A stretch of 64,000 bases of DNA from Avibacterium volantium_A (GTDB lineage Bacteria; Pseudomonadota; Gammaproteobacteria; Enterobacterales; Pasteurellaceae): contig NZ_JBMMGT010000013.1 of NCBI RefSeq assembly GCF_049366555.1, forward strand, positions 1 through 64,000, read 5' to 3'. Below are positions 43,245-52,592 of the stretch, in pieces (the stretch's first letter is position 1; each line of letters starts with the position of its first letter). The notes under the pieces are model-generated. The model saw only the letters and a program-made list of their open reading frames with translations. It did no database searches and was not told the DNA's origin. The position numbers and the translations under genes were made by a program.

Positions 43245-44291
43245 TTAAAGGGTTTTCTCCGCCCATTTTGCCAATAACACGCCCGCTGCCACCGCAACAT
43301 TCAAGCCCGCTTTCAGCGGATTGGCAAGGGATAAATTCACTACTTCATCGTGATTTTTTGCCAAATTTTCACCCGCACTTTCGCTTAAAACAAAGACCAC
43401 TTTATCGCTCAATTTTAGCTGAGCGAACGGCTTCGCTTGCTTGCTTTGGCTTAAATGCACGATTTGATAGCCTTTTTCACGCAATTTTTCTAACGCCTGT
43501 TCACTGCTATCGACAAGCAAAGTATGCACATATTCTGCACCACCTTCTGCTACACGCATTGCCGCAGCAGAATTGAGTAAATCTGCTTCGCTTAATACTA
43601 AACCTTTCACGCCATAGACCGCACAAGTTCGCACGATCCCACCAATATTATGCGCGTTATGCACATTATCGAGTAAGATCAACGCATCTTTTTCGCGTGG
43701 AATATCCAAATAACCGCTCAATGTAAAATGACGTGGCTTTTTCACCAACATACAAATGCCGTTGTGATGTTCCGTGCCGCTCACCAGTGTAAGCTCTTTG
43801 CTATCGACAACGTGATAGACTTTTTTATTCGCCGCCAAATAGCTAAATAACTCACCCACACGGTGCGCCATTTCCACGGTTGTCCACACGCGAACAATGC
43901 TTTCAGGACGCTCTGCAAATAACGCAAGGCACGTATTTTCGCCATACACTTTCATTTCTTCTGCACGATTTTTCTTAATTTTTTCTGGCGCGCGAGGGGA
44001 AAGTGGGCCGGTTTTTTTCTGCTTTTCTTTCACGCCCGTGCTTTTTATCACCACTTTCACATTGGCTGTACCACGCGCATTTCCCATCGTCAATTCTGTG
44101 CGTTGTTGCACTTTTTCAGCAGATTTTGTCGCTGTTCTTTCACGCGAGAAAGTGCGTTTGTCGTCCTTTTTGCCACGCGAAGAATGAGGGGAAAAGTGCG
44201 GTGCTTTTTTATCTTGTTTTTCGCCAGAATAGCGTTCATTGAAGCGTTTGCTGGAATCTGCTTGCTGGAAAGTCGGTTTTTTTGCGTTCAT
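43245..44291 (-). CDS. yfiF: YfiF-like SPOUT RNA methyltransferase
   Basis: A 348-residue putative tRNA/rRNA 2'-O-methyltransferase. A lysine- and serine-rich, probably disordered N-terminal extension (about 1-105) is followed by an L30e-like substrate-binding part. The TrmH/SpoU domain then carries LDNVHNAHNIGGIVRTCAVY, VLSESAGENL and the SAM-knot LSLANPLKAGLNVAVAAGVL. Target nucleotide is unknown. It converges on yfhL with only 4 bases between stop codons. Confidence 0.85.
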   Translation of the reverse strand: MNAKKPTFQQADSSKRFNERYSGEKQDKKAPHFSPHSSRGKKDDKRTFSRERTATKSAEKVQQRTELTMGNARGTANVKVVIKSTGVKEKQKKTGPLSPRAPEKIKKNRAEEMKVYGENTCLALFAERPESIVRVWTTVEMAHRVGELFSYLAANKKVYHVVDSKELTLVSGTEHHNGICMLVKKPRHFTLSGYLDIPREKDALILLDNVHNAHNIGGIVRTCAVYGVKGLVLSEADLLNSAAAMRVAEGGAEYVHTLLVDSSEQALEKLREKGYQIVHLSQSKQAKPFAQLKLSDKVVFVLSESAGENLAKNHDEVVNLSLANPLKAGLNVAVAAGVLLAKWAEKTL

Positions 44292-44464
44292 TTTATGTTG
44301 CCAAATTGTGATAAAAATGGGAAAAGTGGGCGAATTTTCACCGCACTTTGTGAGAAATTGAATGCATTATAGCGAAAAAATATCTTTTTTCTACCAAGCC
44401 AAGAAGTAAATATTGTAAACTACAAGGCTGAAAAAATGGATTATCAAAATTAGAGTAAAAAATT

Positions 44465-45826
44465 ATGTTGATAAATAAAACGAAAAGGGCAGAAGAAAAT
44501 TTGCAAGCTTTGCCGAGTTTGGCGCTACAACCCTCGCAAATTGATTTTCTTCATCACCCTGCGGAATTTAAGCAACAAATTATCCAGCTTATTCGTGAAG
44601 CAAAAACGCGCATTTATATCACCGCACTTTATTGGCAAAATGATGACGCGGGGCAAGAAATTTTAAATGAAGTGTTTGCCGCTAAAAGCCGTAATCCCGA
44701 GCTTGACGTGAAAATTTTTGTCGATTGGCATCGCGCGCAGCGCAATTTGCTTGGCGCAGAAAAATCTGCCACCAACGCCGATTGGTACTGCGAACAACGT
44801 GCCATTCATCAATATGGTGAACACGCCCATTTGTTTTTCGGTGTGCCAGTGAACACGCGCGAAGTGTTTGGCGTGTTGCATATTAAAGGCTTTATTTTTG
44901 ATGATACCTTGTTATATAGCGGGGCGAGCATTAATAATGTGTATTTGCAGCAAAATGAAAAATACCGCTACGACCGTTATCATAAAATCACCCATTCCGC
45001 CCTTGCGGATTCAATGGTGAGGTTCCTGCAACAGTATCTCCTGAGTAATCAAGCGGTGCTACCGTTGGATAATTCTGAACGTCCAAAAACCAAAGAAATT
45101 CGCCAGCATATTCGTGCTTTCCGTAAAGGCTTGGCAGCAGATGGGCAGTATAAGTTTGTCAACGAAGAAAATTCTGGCTTAAAAATCACCCCACTTTTTG
45201 GCTTAGGCGGTGGTGCAAACCTGCTTAACCGTACGATTGAAGATCTTTTCCAAATCGTGCAAGAAAAATTGGTGATCTGTACGCCATATTTCAATTTTCC
45301 ACGTCCATTACAACAAAAAATACGCCGTTTACTACAAAAAGGCAAACACATTGAAATTATCGTGGGCGACAAAACCGCTAACGATTTTTACATTCCCCCT
45401 TCACAGCCGTTCAAAATGGCGGGCGCACTGCCTTATTTATATGAAAGCAATTTACGCAGTTTCAGCCAAAAATTTGAACAGCAAATTGACCAAGGCCAGC
45501 TTGTTATTCGCACTTGGAAAGACGGCGAGAACAGCTATCACCTAAAAGGTGTATGGGTGGACGATAGCCATATTTTATTAACTGGCAACAACCTAAATCC
45601 TCGCGCTTGGCGTTTAGATGCAGAAAATGGCTTGCTCATTCAAGACCCAGCCCAACAGCTGCAAGCCCAAGTGCAACAAGAGCTAGCCTGCATCCGCCAA
45701 CACACCACCCAACTAAAACACTACACGGAACTGGACGAACTCTCACAATACCCAGCCCCCGTGCAAAAACTACTAAAAAAATTCGCCCGTATCAAAGCGG
45801 ATAAATTGGTGAAGATGATTTTGTAA
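44465..45826 (+). CDS. pssA: CDP-diacylglycerol-serine O-phosphatidyltransferase (PLD type)
   Basis: A 453-residue phosphatidylserine synthase of the phospholipase D superfamily, which makes the precursor of phosphatidylethanolamine. The two HKD-type motifs are visible as HIKGFIFDDTLLYSGASINN and HLKGVWVDDSHILLTGNNLN. Length matches E. coli PssA (about 450). It acts at the membrane-ribosome interface in enteric bacteria. It is followed by a decayed IS element. Confidence 0.95.
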   Translation: MLINKTKRAEENLQALPSLALQPSQIDFLHHPAEFKQQIIQLIREAKTRIYITALYWQNDDAGQEILNEVFAAKSRNPELDVKIFVDWHRAQRNLLGAEKSATNADWYCEQRAIHQYGEHAHLFFGVPVNTREVFGVLHIKGFIFDDTLLYSGASINNVYLQQNEKYRYDRYHKITHSALADSMVRFLQQYLLSNQAVLPLDNSERPKTKEIRQHIRAFRKGLAADGQYKFVNEENSGLKITPLFGLGGGANLLNRTIEDLFQIVQEKLVICTPYFNFPRPLQQKIRRLLQKGKHIEIIVGDKTANDFYIPPSQPFKMAGALPYLYESNLRSFSQKFEQQIDQGQLVIRTWKDGENSYHLKGVWVDDSHILLTGNNLNPRAWRLDAENGLLIQDPAQQLQAQVQQELACIRQHTTQLKHYTELDELSQYPAPVQKLLKKFARIKADKLVKMIL

Positions 45827-45909
45827 GGTGGCTAAATCTCCCTAGATTTTCAAATATTTGCTATCTTTCAAATCTCCGTTGTTTTTCAACTTTCCCTAAT
45901 CCTATACAT

Positions 45910-46902
45910 CTAGAAAGTTAAATATTGAGCTCTGTATTGCACAGGGCTCAAGTTGTTTAATGCAGGTTTAATCCGCACTTTGTTATGATAGCGAATATAC
46001 TCATGCAGCGCCTCCTACAGCTCTACGATATTGACAAAGCGATTCGGGTAAAAACATTCCGACTTCACAATGCTAAAAAAGCGCTCTATCACCGTATCAT
46101 ACCAATTCCCCTTGCGACTCATGCTTTGAATCGCCTTCTCCAAATCCATCATCGGCGAAAGATACAGTTTTTCATTCCCTACGCGAAATTCGGTCACATC
46201 AGTGACCCACTTCTCGTTTAACGCCTTCGCTTCAAAATTTCTTGCCATCAAATTTGGGGCGAGATAAGCGGTTCTTCCCGTCTTCATACGCTTTTTCGCT
46301 TTTGCGCAGGAACGGATATTTAGGTGACGCATTTGTTTCAGCACTTAGATAATGTCCTTTCTCTTAAATAATACGGTAACCATCTCTTCCTTGATTCGCC
46401 CTAAATATGTCCAGTATCAAGTTATCAATGTCGTCTAACCCCTTGACTCTTCTTGCATAATAGAACGTAGCGCGAGGCAGTTGCGCTACTTTCAGTAATT
46501 CGGAAAGGGGAAATTGCGTCCTAAACTCTCGGACGGTGGCACATTTTTCCGCTTGAGTTTGAGATCTCTGAGCGCCAAAGACTTTTTTAAATAGGCATTC
46601 TCCGCACGAAGGTATTTAAGTTATTGTAATAAAAGTTTTTTTATCAGTTTTGACGGAGCGTTTGGGTAATTTCATCACATTCTTCTTCCGATTAGGCTGA
46701 CGGATGAGGCCATTAATACCGTATTTCTTAACGCGTTGCAACCAAATCACAATTTGGCTATGGTTGGAAAGACCACAATATTCCGCCGTCTAACGCATGC
46801 TCATTTATTGTTTTGAAACTAATGAGATTGCTTGTAGTTTAAATTCTGTTGAATAATGTTTTCCTATAAAAAATCTGCTCCTTAATTTGTGGATGGTGTC
46901 CA
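45910..46902 (-). mobile_element. Decayed IS3-family (IS150-like) insertion sequence
   Basis: On the minus strand orfA and orfB remnants of an IS3-type transposase can be followed through many stops. HYSTEFKLQAISLVSK near 46810-46864 comes first, then QLPRATFYYARR near 46460. NEKWVTDVTEF (first catalytic Asp) and KGNWYDTVIERFFSIVKSE (catalytic Glu) follow, then the typical ending YIRYHNKVRIKPALNNLSPV. About 60 residues including the second catalytic Asp are missing between MMDL and QSMSRKGN. GGATGGTGTCCA (46891-46902) looks like the outer end; the other end is not recognisable. The element is inactive. Positions 45827-45909 and 46903-47013 hold no gene, only an uptake core at 46944-46952. Confidence 0.75.
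46015..46344 (-). pseudogene. Transposase orfB fragment
   Basis: A 109-codon open stretch within the IS remnant, from about MRHLNIRSCAKAKKRM to FVNIVEL, interrupted by an in-frame TAG just before EALHEYIRYHN. It retains the first Asp and the Glu of the DDE triad but has lost the middle Asp through an internal deletion. Confidence 0.75.
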
Positions 46903-47013
46903 ATTTTTTGGGAGATGATCACTTATTTTTTCGTATAAAAATAAAGTGCGGTTGAAAATCATTGAATTTTTTGTGGCTACAGAAAATTCTATTTCTAAAT
47001 ATCCACTACAGGC

Positions 47014-48255
47014 TTAGTTTTCCGTCCAGCGTTTAAAAATAAGCGACGTATTCACTCCACCAAAAGCGAAGTTATTATTCATAACATAATCTGTGTGAAT
47101 TTCTCTTGCGGCGTGGCGGATATAATCTAACTCACCACAACGTGGATCGATATTGTCTAGGTTGAGAGTTGGGGCAAACCAGCTATCCCGCATCATTTCA
47201 ATGGAGAACCAAGATTCTAATGCACCGCACGCACCGAGTGTGTGTCCAAGATAGCTTTTTTGAGAACTAAGAGGTACGTTGCCAAATAAAGCGGCGGTGG
47301 CAAGGGTTTCTGCAATATCACCTTGTTCTGTGGCGGTGCCGTGTCCATTTACATAGCCAATTTGCTCAGGACGTAAGCCTGCGTCTTTTAAAGCCAATTC
47401 CATACAGCGTTGCATCGTTTCTTTTTGCGGACGCGTGATATGGCTACCATCGCTGTTCGCTCCATAGCCTACGACTTCTGCTAAGATTGTTGCATTACGC
47501 GCTTTGGCGTGTTCAAGTTCTTCTAAGACGAAGATCCCAGCCCCCTCACCGATCACCAAGCCATCACGATCCTGATCATAAGGGCGCGGTGTTTGCTGTG
47601 GTTGGTCATTGCGACGACTTGCGGCGTAAAGGGAATCAAACACATAAACTTGTGAAGGGCAGAATTCTTCACCGCCTCCAGCTAACATCATTGGGATCAT
47701 TCCATATTTGATCGCCTCATAGGCATAACCAATGCCTTGGCTGCCTGATGAGCAGGCGCTGGAGGTAGGAATAATGCGTCCGCTTAAGCCAAAGAAAATG
47801 CCGATATTTGCCGCTGTGGTATGGGGCATCATTCGCACATAGGTATTAGCGCTGCTGGTGTTCGGATAGCCTGCCATCATTAAGCCAAGATCTTGAATAT
47901 CTTTGGTACTACCTGATGATGAACCACTTGCTACCCCCATATTGCCATTGAGTACACAGGGATCTAGTTCGCCATTTTGCAATAACCCTGCATTTGTTAG
48001 CGCCATTTCAGCAGCATCAACACAAAGCTGAGCCACTTTCCCCATACTGCGTAACTGCTTACGATTCCAATGGCTTGGCGGTGTGTAGTTGTTGATCGGT
48101 GCACCAAGACGAGATTCAATTTCTCCGTCTAACTTGCCCCAATCCATAGTTTGCACCGCATTTTTTTGTTTTGCGAAGGCTTGCTTAATGCTCGCCCAAT
48201 CACGCCCAAATGCGGTAATACCGCCAACACCTGTTACCACAACTCGTTTCATCAT
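47014..48255 (-). CDS. Aryl-polyene ketosynthase (ApeR-like, FabF family)
   Basis: A 413-residue beta-ketoacyl-ACP synthase. The active cysteine lies in PTSSACSSGSQGIGYAYE and the two histidines in NGHGTATEQGD and SYLGHTLGACGALE, so it should be catalytically active. The start at 48255 follows AAGGAACAA; the longer frame overlaps the ketoreductase gene. It is the last gene of the operon, the place held by ApeR in known aryl-polyene loci. It probably elongates or primes the polyene on a carrier protein. Confidence 0.85.
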   Translation of the reverse strand: MMKRVVVTGVGGITAFGRDWASIKQAFAKQKNAVQTMDWGKLDGEIESRLGAPINNYTPPSHWNRKQLRSMGKVAQLCVDAAEMALTNAGLLQNGELDPCVLNGNMGVASGSSSGSTKDIQDLGLMMAGYPNTSSANTYVRMMPHTTAANIGIFFGLSGRIIPTSSACSSGSQGIGYAYEAIKYGMIPMMLAGGGEEFCPSQVYVFDSLYAASRRNDQPQQTPRPYDQDRDGLVIGEGAGIFVLEELEHAKARNATILAEVVGYGANSDGSHITRPQKETMQRCMELALKDAGLRPEQIGYVNGHGTATEQGDIAETLATAALFGNVPLSSQKSYLGHTLGACGALESWFSIEMMRDSWFAPTLNLDNIDPRCGELDYIRHAAREIHTDYVMNNNFAFGGVNTSLIFKRWTEN

Positions 48256-48262
48256 TTGTTCC

Positions 48263-48991
48263 TTAGCATAATCCGCCATTTACGGCGATCACTTGGCGAG
48301 TAATATAGCCGGCTTTTTCATTCATTAAGAAATCTACTGCGTGTGCCACTTCTTCAGGTTCCCCCATTCTTGCCGCGGGAATAGCTTTGAGAATCTCTTC
48401 AACAGGCACATTTTCGTCTAAAATTTCTGTATTAATTAACCCCGGAGCAACACAATTTACCGTGATTTTGCGTTTTGCTAATTCCACAGCAAGGGCTTTT
48501 GCCGCGCCAATAATGCCCGCTTTTGAGGCGCTGTAATTCACTTGTCCACGATTTCCAATTAAGCCTGACACGGATGTGATACACACAATTCGCCCTGCTT
48601 TTCGGCGGCGGATCATCGGCATCATAATGGGGTGAAGAACATTGTAAAAGCCATCTAAATTGGTGCGTAACACAATATCCCAATCATTATCCGTTAAAGC
48701 GGGAAACGCATTATCGCGGGTAAGCCCAGCGTTTAACACTACGCCATAATAAGCCCCGAACTGTTCCACATCAGCTAAGAGTTTTTGAGCGGTGTCATTA
48801 CGATTACTTACGTCAAATTGCAAAACACGCACTTGTCGTCCCATTGTGCGAATTTGTTCGGCAACCGTCTCGGCTTCTGCTACACGGCTACGGCAATGTA
48901 GCACAATGTCAAAGCCTGACTGTGCCAACTGTAAGGCAATAGCTTTACCGATACCACGGCTAGATCCTGTAATTAATACACTATTTGTCAT
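48263..48991 (-). CDS. 3-oxoacyl-ACP reductase (ApeQ-like, FabG family)
   Basis: A 242-residue short-chain dehydrogenase. The NADPH motif ITGSSRGIGKAIALQL, the NAG motif (VLNAGLTRDNAFPALT) and catalytic Tyr-Lys in YSASKAG are visible. It should reduce beta-keto groups between condensation rounds. The start ATG overlaps the preceding stop as ATGA, so translation is coupled. It lies between the dehydratase and ketosynthase genes, as in other aryl-polyene clusters. Confidence 0.9.
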   Translation of the reverse strand: MTNSVLITGSSRGIGKAIALQLAQSGFDIVLHCRSRVAEAETVAEQIRTMGRQVRVLQFDVSNRNDTAQKLLADVEQFGAYYGVVLNAGLTRDNAFPALTDNDWDIVLRTNLDGFYNVLHPIMMPMIRRRKAGRIVCITSVSGLIGNRGQVNYSASKAGIIGAAKALAVELAKRKITVNCVAPGLINTEILDENVPVEEILKAIPAARMGEPEEVAHAVDFLMNEKAGYITRQVIAVNGGLC

Positions 48992-49446
48992 TCTTTTTTC
49001 TCTTTTGGTGGACGCAATACATTGAGCGTCCCTTCAATAATCAGTTGATCGGTGTTTTTATCTCGAAGTTGGCAATCAAATACGCCAAAGCCAGTGTCAT
49101 CTTCAAGAGAGCGCTGAATGCGAATTTCTAATGTGCTGCCAACAGGAATATCTTGCTGATAAATATGTAATTTTCTTGTACCAAGCCAATAACCTAGCCC
49201 AATAGGCTGACCTGCTCGAACACATTTACAACCCGCCCAAGCCGCAATGCCCTGAGCCATAATTTCAGCCCCTACAAAACTTGCTAGTTTGCCATTTTTT
49301 AGCAAAATATGATCCGCACTTACCTGCGCTTGCGCAATGAGAAAATCTTCCCCAAATTCATCAATTTGCTGTAATAACACCATTTCACCACTATGTGGCA
49401 AAAGTGGTGCAATATGGGTAATCGGGCAGGTTAAATCAAACATCAC
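48988..49446 (-). CDS. Hotdog-fold dehydratase (ApeP-like)
   Basis: A 152-residue protein with the hotdog-type pattern LPHSGEMVLLQQIDEFGEDF and a central helix (GAEIMAQGIAAWAGCK), as in ApeP-type 3-hydroxyacyl-ACP dehydratases. It would remove water to create each double bond, probably together with the dehydratase domain encoded at 59530. It overlaps the upstream ketosynthase gene by 11 bases and the ketoreductase by 4. Confidence 0.82.
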   Translation of the reverse strand: MMFDLTCPITHIAPLLPHSGEMVLLQQIDEFGEDFLIAQAQVSADHILLKNGKLASFVGAEIMAQGIAAWAGCKCVRAGQPIGLGYWLGTRKLHIYQQDIPVGSTLEIRIQRSLEDDTGFGVFDCQLRDKNTDQLIIEGTLNVLRPPKEKKE

Positions 49447-50656
49447 TTTCTCCCAAAATGATCACCGTATTATTGCCGCCAAAAGCAAAGGAGCTGCTTG
49501 CACCAATGCGTTTTCTGTGCGTCCAGCGGCTGTTATCATCTGTAATCGCAACTTTTGGTAAGGCAGGATCTGGCTCGCCGTCCCATAATTGTGGAGGCAA
49601 TTTCCCCTCGGGATTGAAATCAGAATGAATCATTCCCCACAAAATTGCCGCTTCTACAGCACCGGCAGCGCCTAATGTATGCCCTGTGTAGGGTTTTGTT
49701 GTGGTGCAAGGGGTATTTTCACCAAACACATTATGCACCGCTAAAATTTCCATTTGATCGTTATGGAGCGTGCCTGTGCCGTGCAAATTGATCCAACCGA
49801 TTTCATCTGCCGCAAGCTGGCTATTTGCTAAAGCGGCTCGAAATGCCGCAATCGCTCCTTCGCCCTCGGGGTGTGGGGAAGACATATGATACGCATCACT
49901 GCTCGCGCCATAGCCTAATAATTCCACCGATTGTCCTAAAGATTGTTTGGACAGTACAAACATTGCTGCACCCTCGCCAATATTAATCCCTTTACGATTT
50001 GCAGAAAGCGGATTCGTTTGGCGATCAGATAACACAGACAAGGATTGAAAGCCCTTAATGGTTAAAGGCGATAAGGTATCCACACCGCCACAAATCACCG
50101 CATCACATAGATTATTTTTCAATAATCGTGCCGCACTCATTAAGGCTCTTGCGCCAGACGTGCAAGCGGTGGAAATGCCATAACATAAGCCATTCAAACC
50201 ATATTGCCACGCAACAAAATCTGCGGGTGCTGAAAAATATTGTTGTTGCTGTTTAAAAGGAACTTTCGACCAATCTTGATGTTCCGCCGCTTGCTTAAAC
50301 ACCTCAATATTTTCATCTACGCCTGTGGTAGATGTCCCCACCACCACGGCAATGCGATGTTTGCCGAACGTCTGAATGGCTTGCTCAATCTGCGTTTCTA
50401 GCTGGGCTAAACAATGCCACAAAAGCTGATTATTACGGCTACGATGTTCGGCGGGAACAGTATCTTGAAAAGGGCGAAGTGGCACATTCACCGCACCATA
50501 CATTCGTGCATTGTCTGACAGCCCATTTTCACTAAATGGCGTATCACACAAACTTAACGTAGAAGGTGCGCCTGATAATAAGGTTGAAATATGGGCTACC
50601 AGCCCCTCGCCTAAACTACTTACCACCGCAGGTTGCGATAAATACAATTTACTCAC
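49436..50656 (-). CDS. Aryl-polyene ketosynthase (ApeO-like)
   Basis: A 406-residue beta-ketoacyl synthase with active cysteine in GISTACTSGARALMSAARL and histidines in INLHGTGTLHNDQ and PYTGHTLGAAGAVEAA. In described clusters ApeO pairs with the chain-length-factor-like ApeC to form the main condensing complex. The partner is the 250-residue protein at the front of this operon. The gene starts 8 bases after the lipoprotein gene. Confidence 0.87.
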   Translation of the reverse strand: MSKLYLSQPAVVSSLGEGLVAHISTLLSGAPSTLSLCDTPFSENGLSDNARMYGAVNVPLRPFQDTVPAEHRSRNNQLLWHCLAQLETQIEQAIQTFGKHRIAVVVGTSTTGVDENIEVFKQAAEHQDWSKVPFKQQQQYFSAPADFVAWQYGLNGLCYGISTACTSGARALMSAARLLKNNLCDAVICGGVDTLSPLTIKGFQSLSVLSDRQTNPLSANRKGINIGEGAAMFVLSKQSLGQSVELLGYGASSDAYHMSSPHPEGEGAIAAFRAALANSQLAADEIGWINLHGTGTLHNDQMEILAVHNVFGENTPCTTTKPYTGHTLGAAGAVEAAILWGMIHSDFNPEGKLPPQLWDGEPDPALPKVAITDDNSRWTHRKRIGASSSFAFGGNNTVIILGESDV

Positions 50657-50664
50657 ATTATTCC

Positions 50665-51171
50665 TTAATTTAGTAACGTTACACGCCAGTGGCTGTGGTC
50701 GGTTAAATCAATTTTCCACGCAGGGGATTGCCCTTCAATCGACCACACTGGTTTGTGATTAATAAAATAAACTCGTTGTTTACCTTGCATTTCCACTGCG
50801 CTAAATGGAAAAAGCGAAGCGTCTGGGTATAACGCCGTTGCGATCGCAGAAAATAACCACTTCGCTTGTGGATTTGGCATTACAAAACCATCATTTTGCC
50901 AACCTTGCGGCGTTAAAATCGCTCGTGCTAAGGGCGCACCAAGGGGATCGGTTTGCACCCAACGCCATTGCTTAGGCTGATATTGTAAGGCAAGTAAACT
51001 TTGTTGCTGTGAGAGATGTTGCTCATCTTGCCGTTCAATTTTAAATAATTGGCTCGCTGGCGTATTCGCTGGAAAATCTTGCGGTTGCGGCAAATTCTGA
51101 CAGCCCATCAAACCACATAGCACAACAGTAATAACCCCAGCTCGCCATTGATTCATTCTTTTTATCATCAT
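50665..51171 (-). CDS. DUF3261-type lipoprotein
   Basis: A 168-residue predicted lipoprotein. The signal peptide ends in a lipobox (VVLCGLMGCQN), with the modified cysteine at about residue 24. The rest resembles DUF3261 proteins common in aryl-polyene loci, with PKQWRWVQTDPLGAPLARAI and the conserved YFINHKPVWSIEG. It probably sits in the outer membrane and helps product transport or anchoring. The 159-base gap upstream (51172-51330) holds two inverted uptake cores and possibly a secondary promoter. Confidence 0.78.
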   Translation of the reverse strand: MMIKRMNQWRAGVITVVLCGLMGCQNLPQPQDFPANTPASQLFKIERQDEQHLSQQQSLLALQYQPKQWRWVQTDPLGAPLARAILTPQGWQNDGFVMPNPQAKWLFSAIATALYPDASLFPFSAVEMQGKQRVYFINHKPVWSIEGQSPAWKIDLTDHSHWRVTLLN

Positions 51172-51330
51172 ATTAAGTGCGGTTGTTTTTTTTTATTTTT
51201 TCGATTGTAGCATATTTCTTTTTATTTCAATTCACAGAAAAACGAGAACCTTATGCTATGTACTAACGAATTTGGAAAAACACGCAAAAATCCCACCGCA
51301 CTTTAATTTTCTATCTATTTTTATTTCTCA

Positions 51331-52566
51331 TTACTCTTGGCTTGCCGCACCACAAATCTCAGCTAACGCAGCAAGGCGCTGTTTTGATTTCGCCACAAAT
51401 GGATTGGCACTATCCCACGCATAGCCAGCTAAGATAGAAGAAATCATACGGCGAATTTCAGGCTGTGGATCTTTGGCATACACCACATCTTGGAACGAAC
51501 CATCATACCAGCCATTCACATAAGTGCGGAAGGTATCAACGCCAAGCATTAATGGCTCGGCAAATTCTTTTTGCCAATCAACGCTCTCGCCTTTTAATTG
51601 ACGTACAATTAACGGTGCTGCAAGATGCGCGGAATGCAACGCAATGGTTACCCCTGATGAAAATACGGGATCTAAAAACTCCGCCGCATTACCCAATAAA
51701 GCAAAGCCTTTGCCGTGCAAGGTTTTTACATTCGCAGAATAGCCCTGAATATGGCGATAAGGGAAGTCGTTTTCCCACACTGCATTTTTTAATATCCGTT
51801 TTAGCATAGGGCATTCTAACGCAAACTTTTTCAACACCTGTTCATCATCACCATCAAGGGTTTCTGGCAAGCCTACCACGCCAATTGAGCAACGATTATC
51901 GGCAAACGGAATTAACCATAACCACACATCACGATGCACTGGGTGAGTGGTAATAAGAATTTTGTTTCGATCAAACTCAGGATCATCAATATTGTCATCA
52001 ATATGGGTGAAACGAGCCACACGAGCAGGCAAGTGCGAAGGTAACTCTAAATCTAATAAGCGTGGTAATACGCGCCCGTAACCACTTGCATCAAGAACAA
52101 ATTTCGCGTGCAAATTGTAGCTTTCACCTTTATCGTTACGCACCTGCAATTGCACACCATTGTCTTGAGGTTCAAAAGCTAACACTTCATTGCCAAAACG
52201 CACATCAACGCCACGCTTTGCCACTTCATCAATTAAAATTTTATCGAAAATTCCCCGTCTAACTTGAAAGGTTGTGCCAGCACCAGTGGTAAATTTGTCG
52301 GTAAAATCAAAATAAGTATAGCGATTGCCCCAAGTGAACGCTGCGCCATTTTTAAATTGGAAACTCGGTTCGCGGTTTACTGCGTCCACCAATTCTGCTT
52401 CACGCAAAATTTCCATACAATAAGGCAGTAGGCTCTCACCAATCACAAAGCGTGGGAAATATTGTTTCTCTAACACGCATACAGACAACCCTTGCTTTGC
52501 TAACAATGCCGCAGCCACTGAACCTGAAGGTCCTGCACCAATAATTGCAACATCATATTGACTCAT
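51331..52566 (-). CDS. FAD-dependent oxidoreductase, tryptophan-halogenase-like
   Basis: A 411-residue flavoprotein. The FAD-binding GAGPSGSVAAALLAKQG at the N terminus and FALLGNAAEFLDPVFSSGVT near residue 285 are of the para-hydroxybenzoate hydroxylase/geranylgeranyl-reductase/halogenase superfamily. A halogenase-like WLWLIPF occurs near residue 215, and PRFVIGESLLPYCMEIL follows the halogenase pattern after the dinucleotide fold. It could halogenate, hydroxylate or otherwise oxidise the aryl head or chain. Sequence alone does not separate these. Confidence 0.75.
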   Translation of the reverse strand: MSQYDVAIIGAGPSGSVAAALLAKQGLSVCVLEKQYFPRFVIGESLLPYCMEILREAELVDAVNREPSFQFKNGAAFTWGNRYTYFDFTDKFTTGAGTTFQVRRGIFDKILIDEVAKRGVDVRFGNEVLAFEPQDNGVQLQVRNDKGESYNLHAKFVLDASGYGRVLPRLLDLELPSHLPARVARFTHIDDNIDDPEFDRNKILITTHPVHRDVWLWLIPFADNRCSIGVVGLPETLDGDDEQVLKKFALECPMLKRILKNAVWENDFPYRHIQGYSANVKTLHGKGFALLGNAAEFLDPVFSSGVTIALHSAHLAAPLIVRQLKGESVDWQKEFAEPLMLGVDTFRTYVNGWYDGSFQDVVYAKDPQPEIRRMISSILAGYAWDSANPFVAKSKQRLAALAEICGAASQE

Positions 52567-52592
52567 TTTTTTCTCCCTAAAAAGTTTAGTTA

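Noticed and set aside
46015..46344. Functional transposase
   Set aside because: The middle catalytic aspartate region is deleted and stop codons interrupt both ends.
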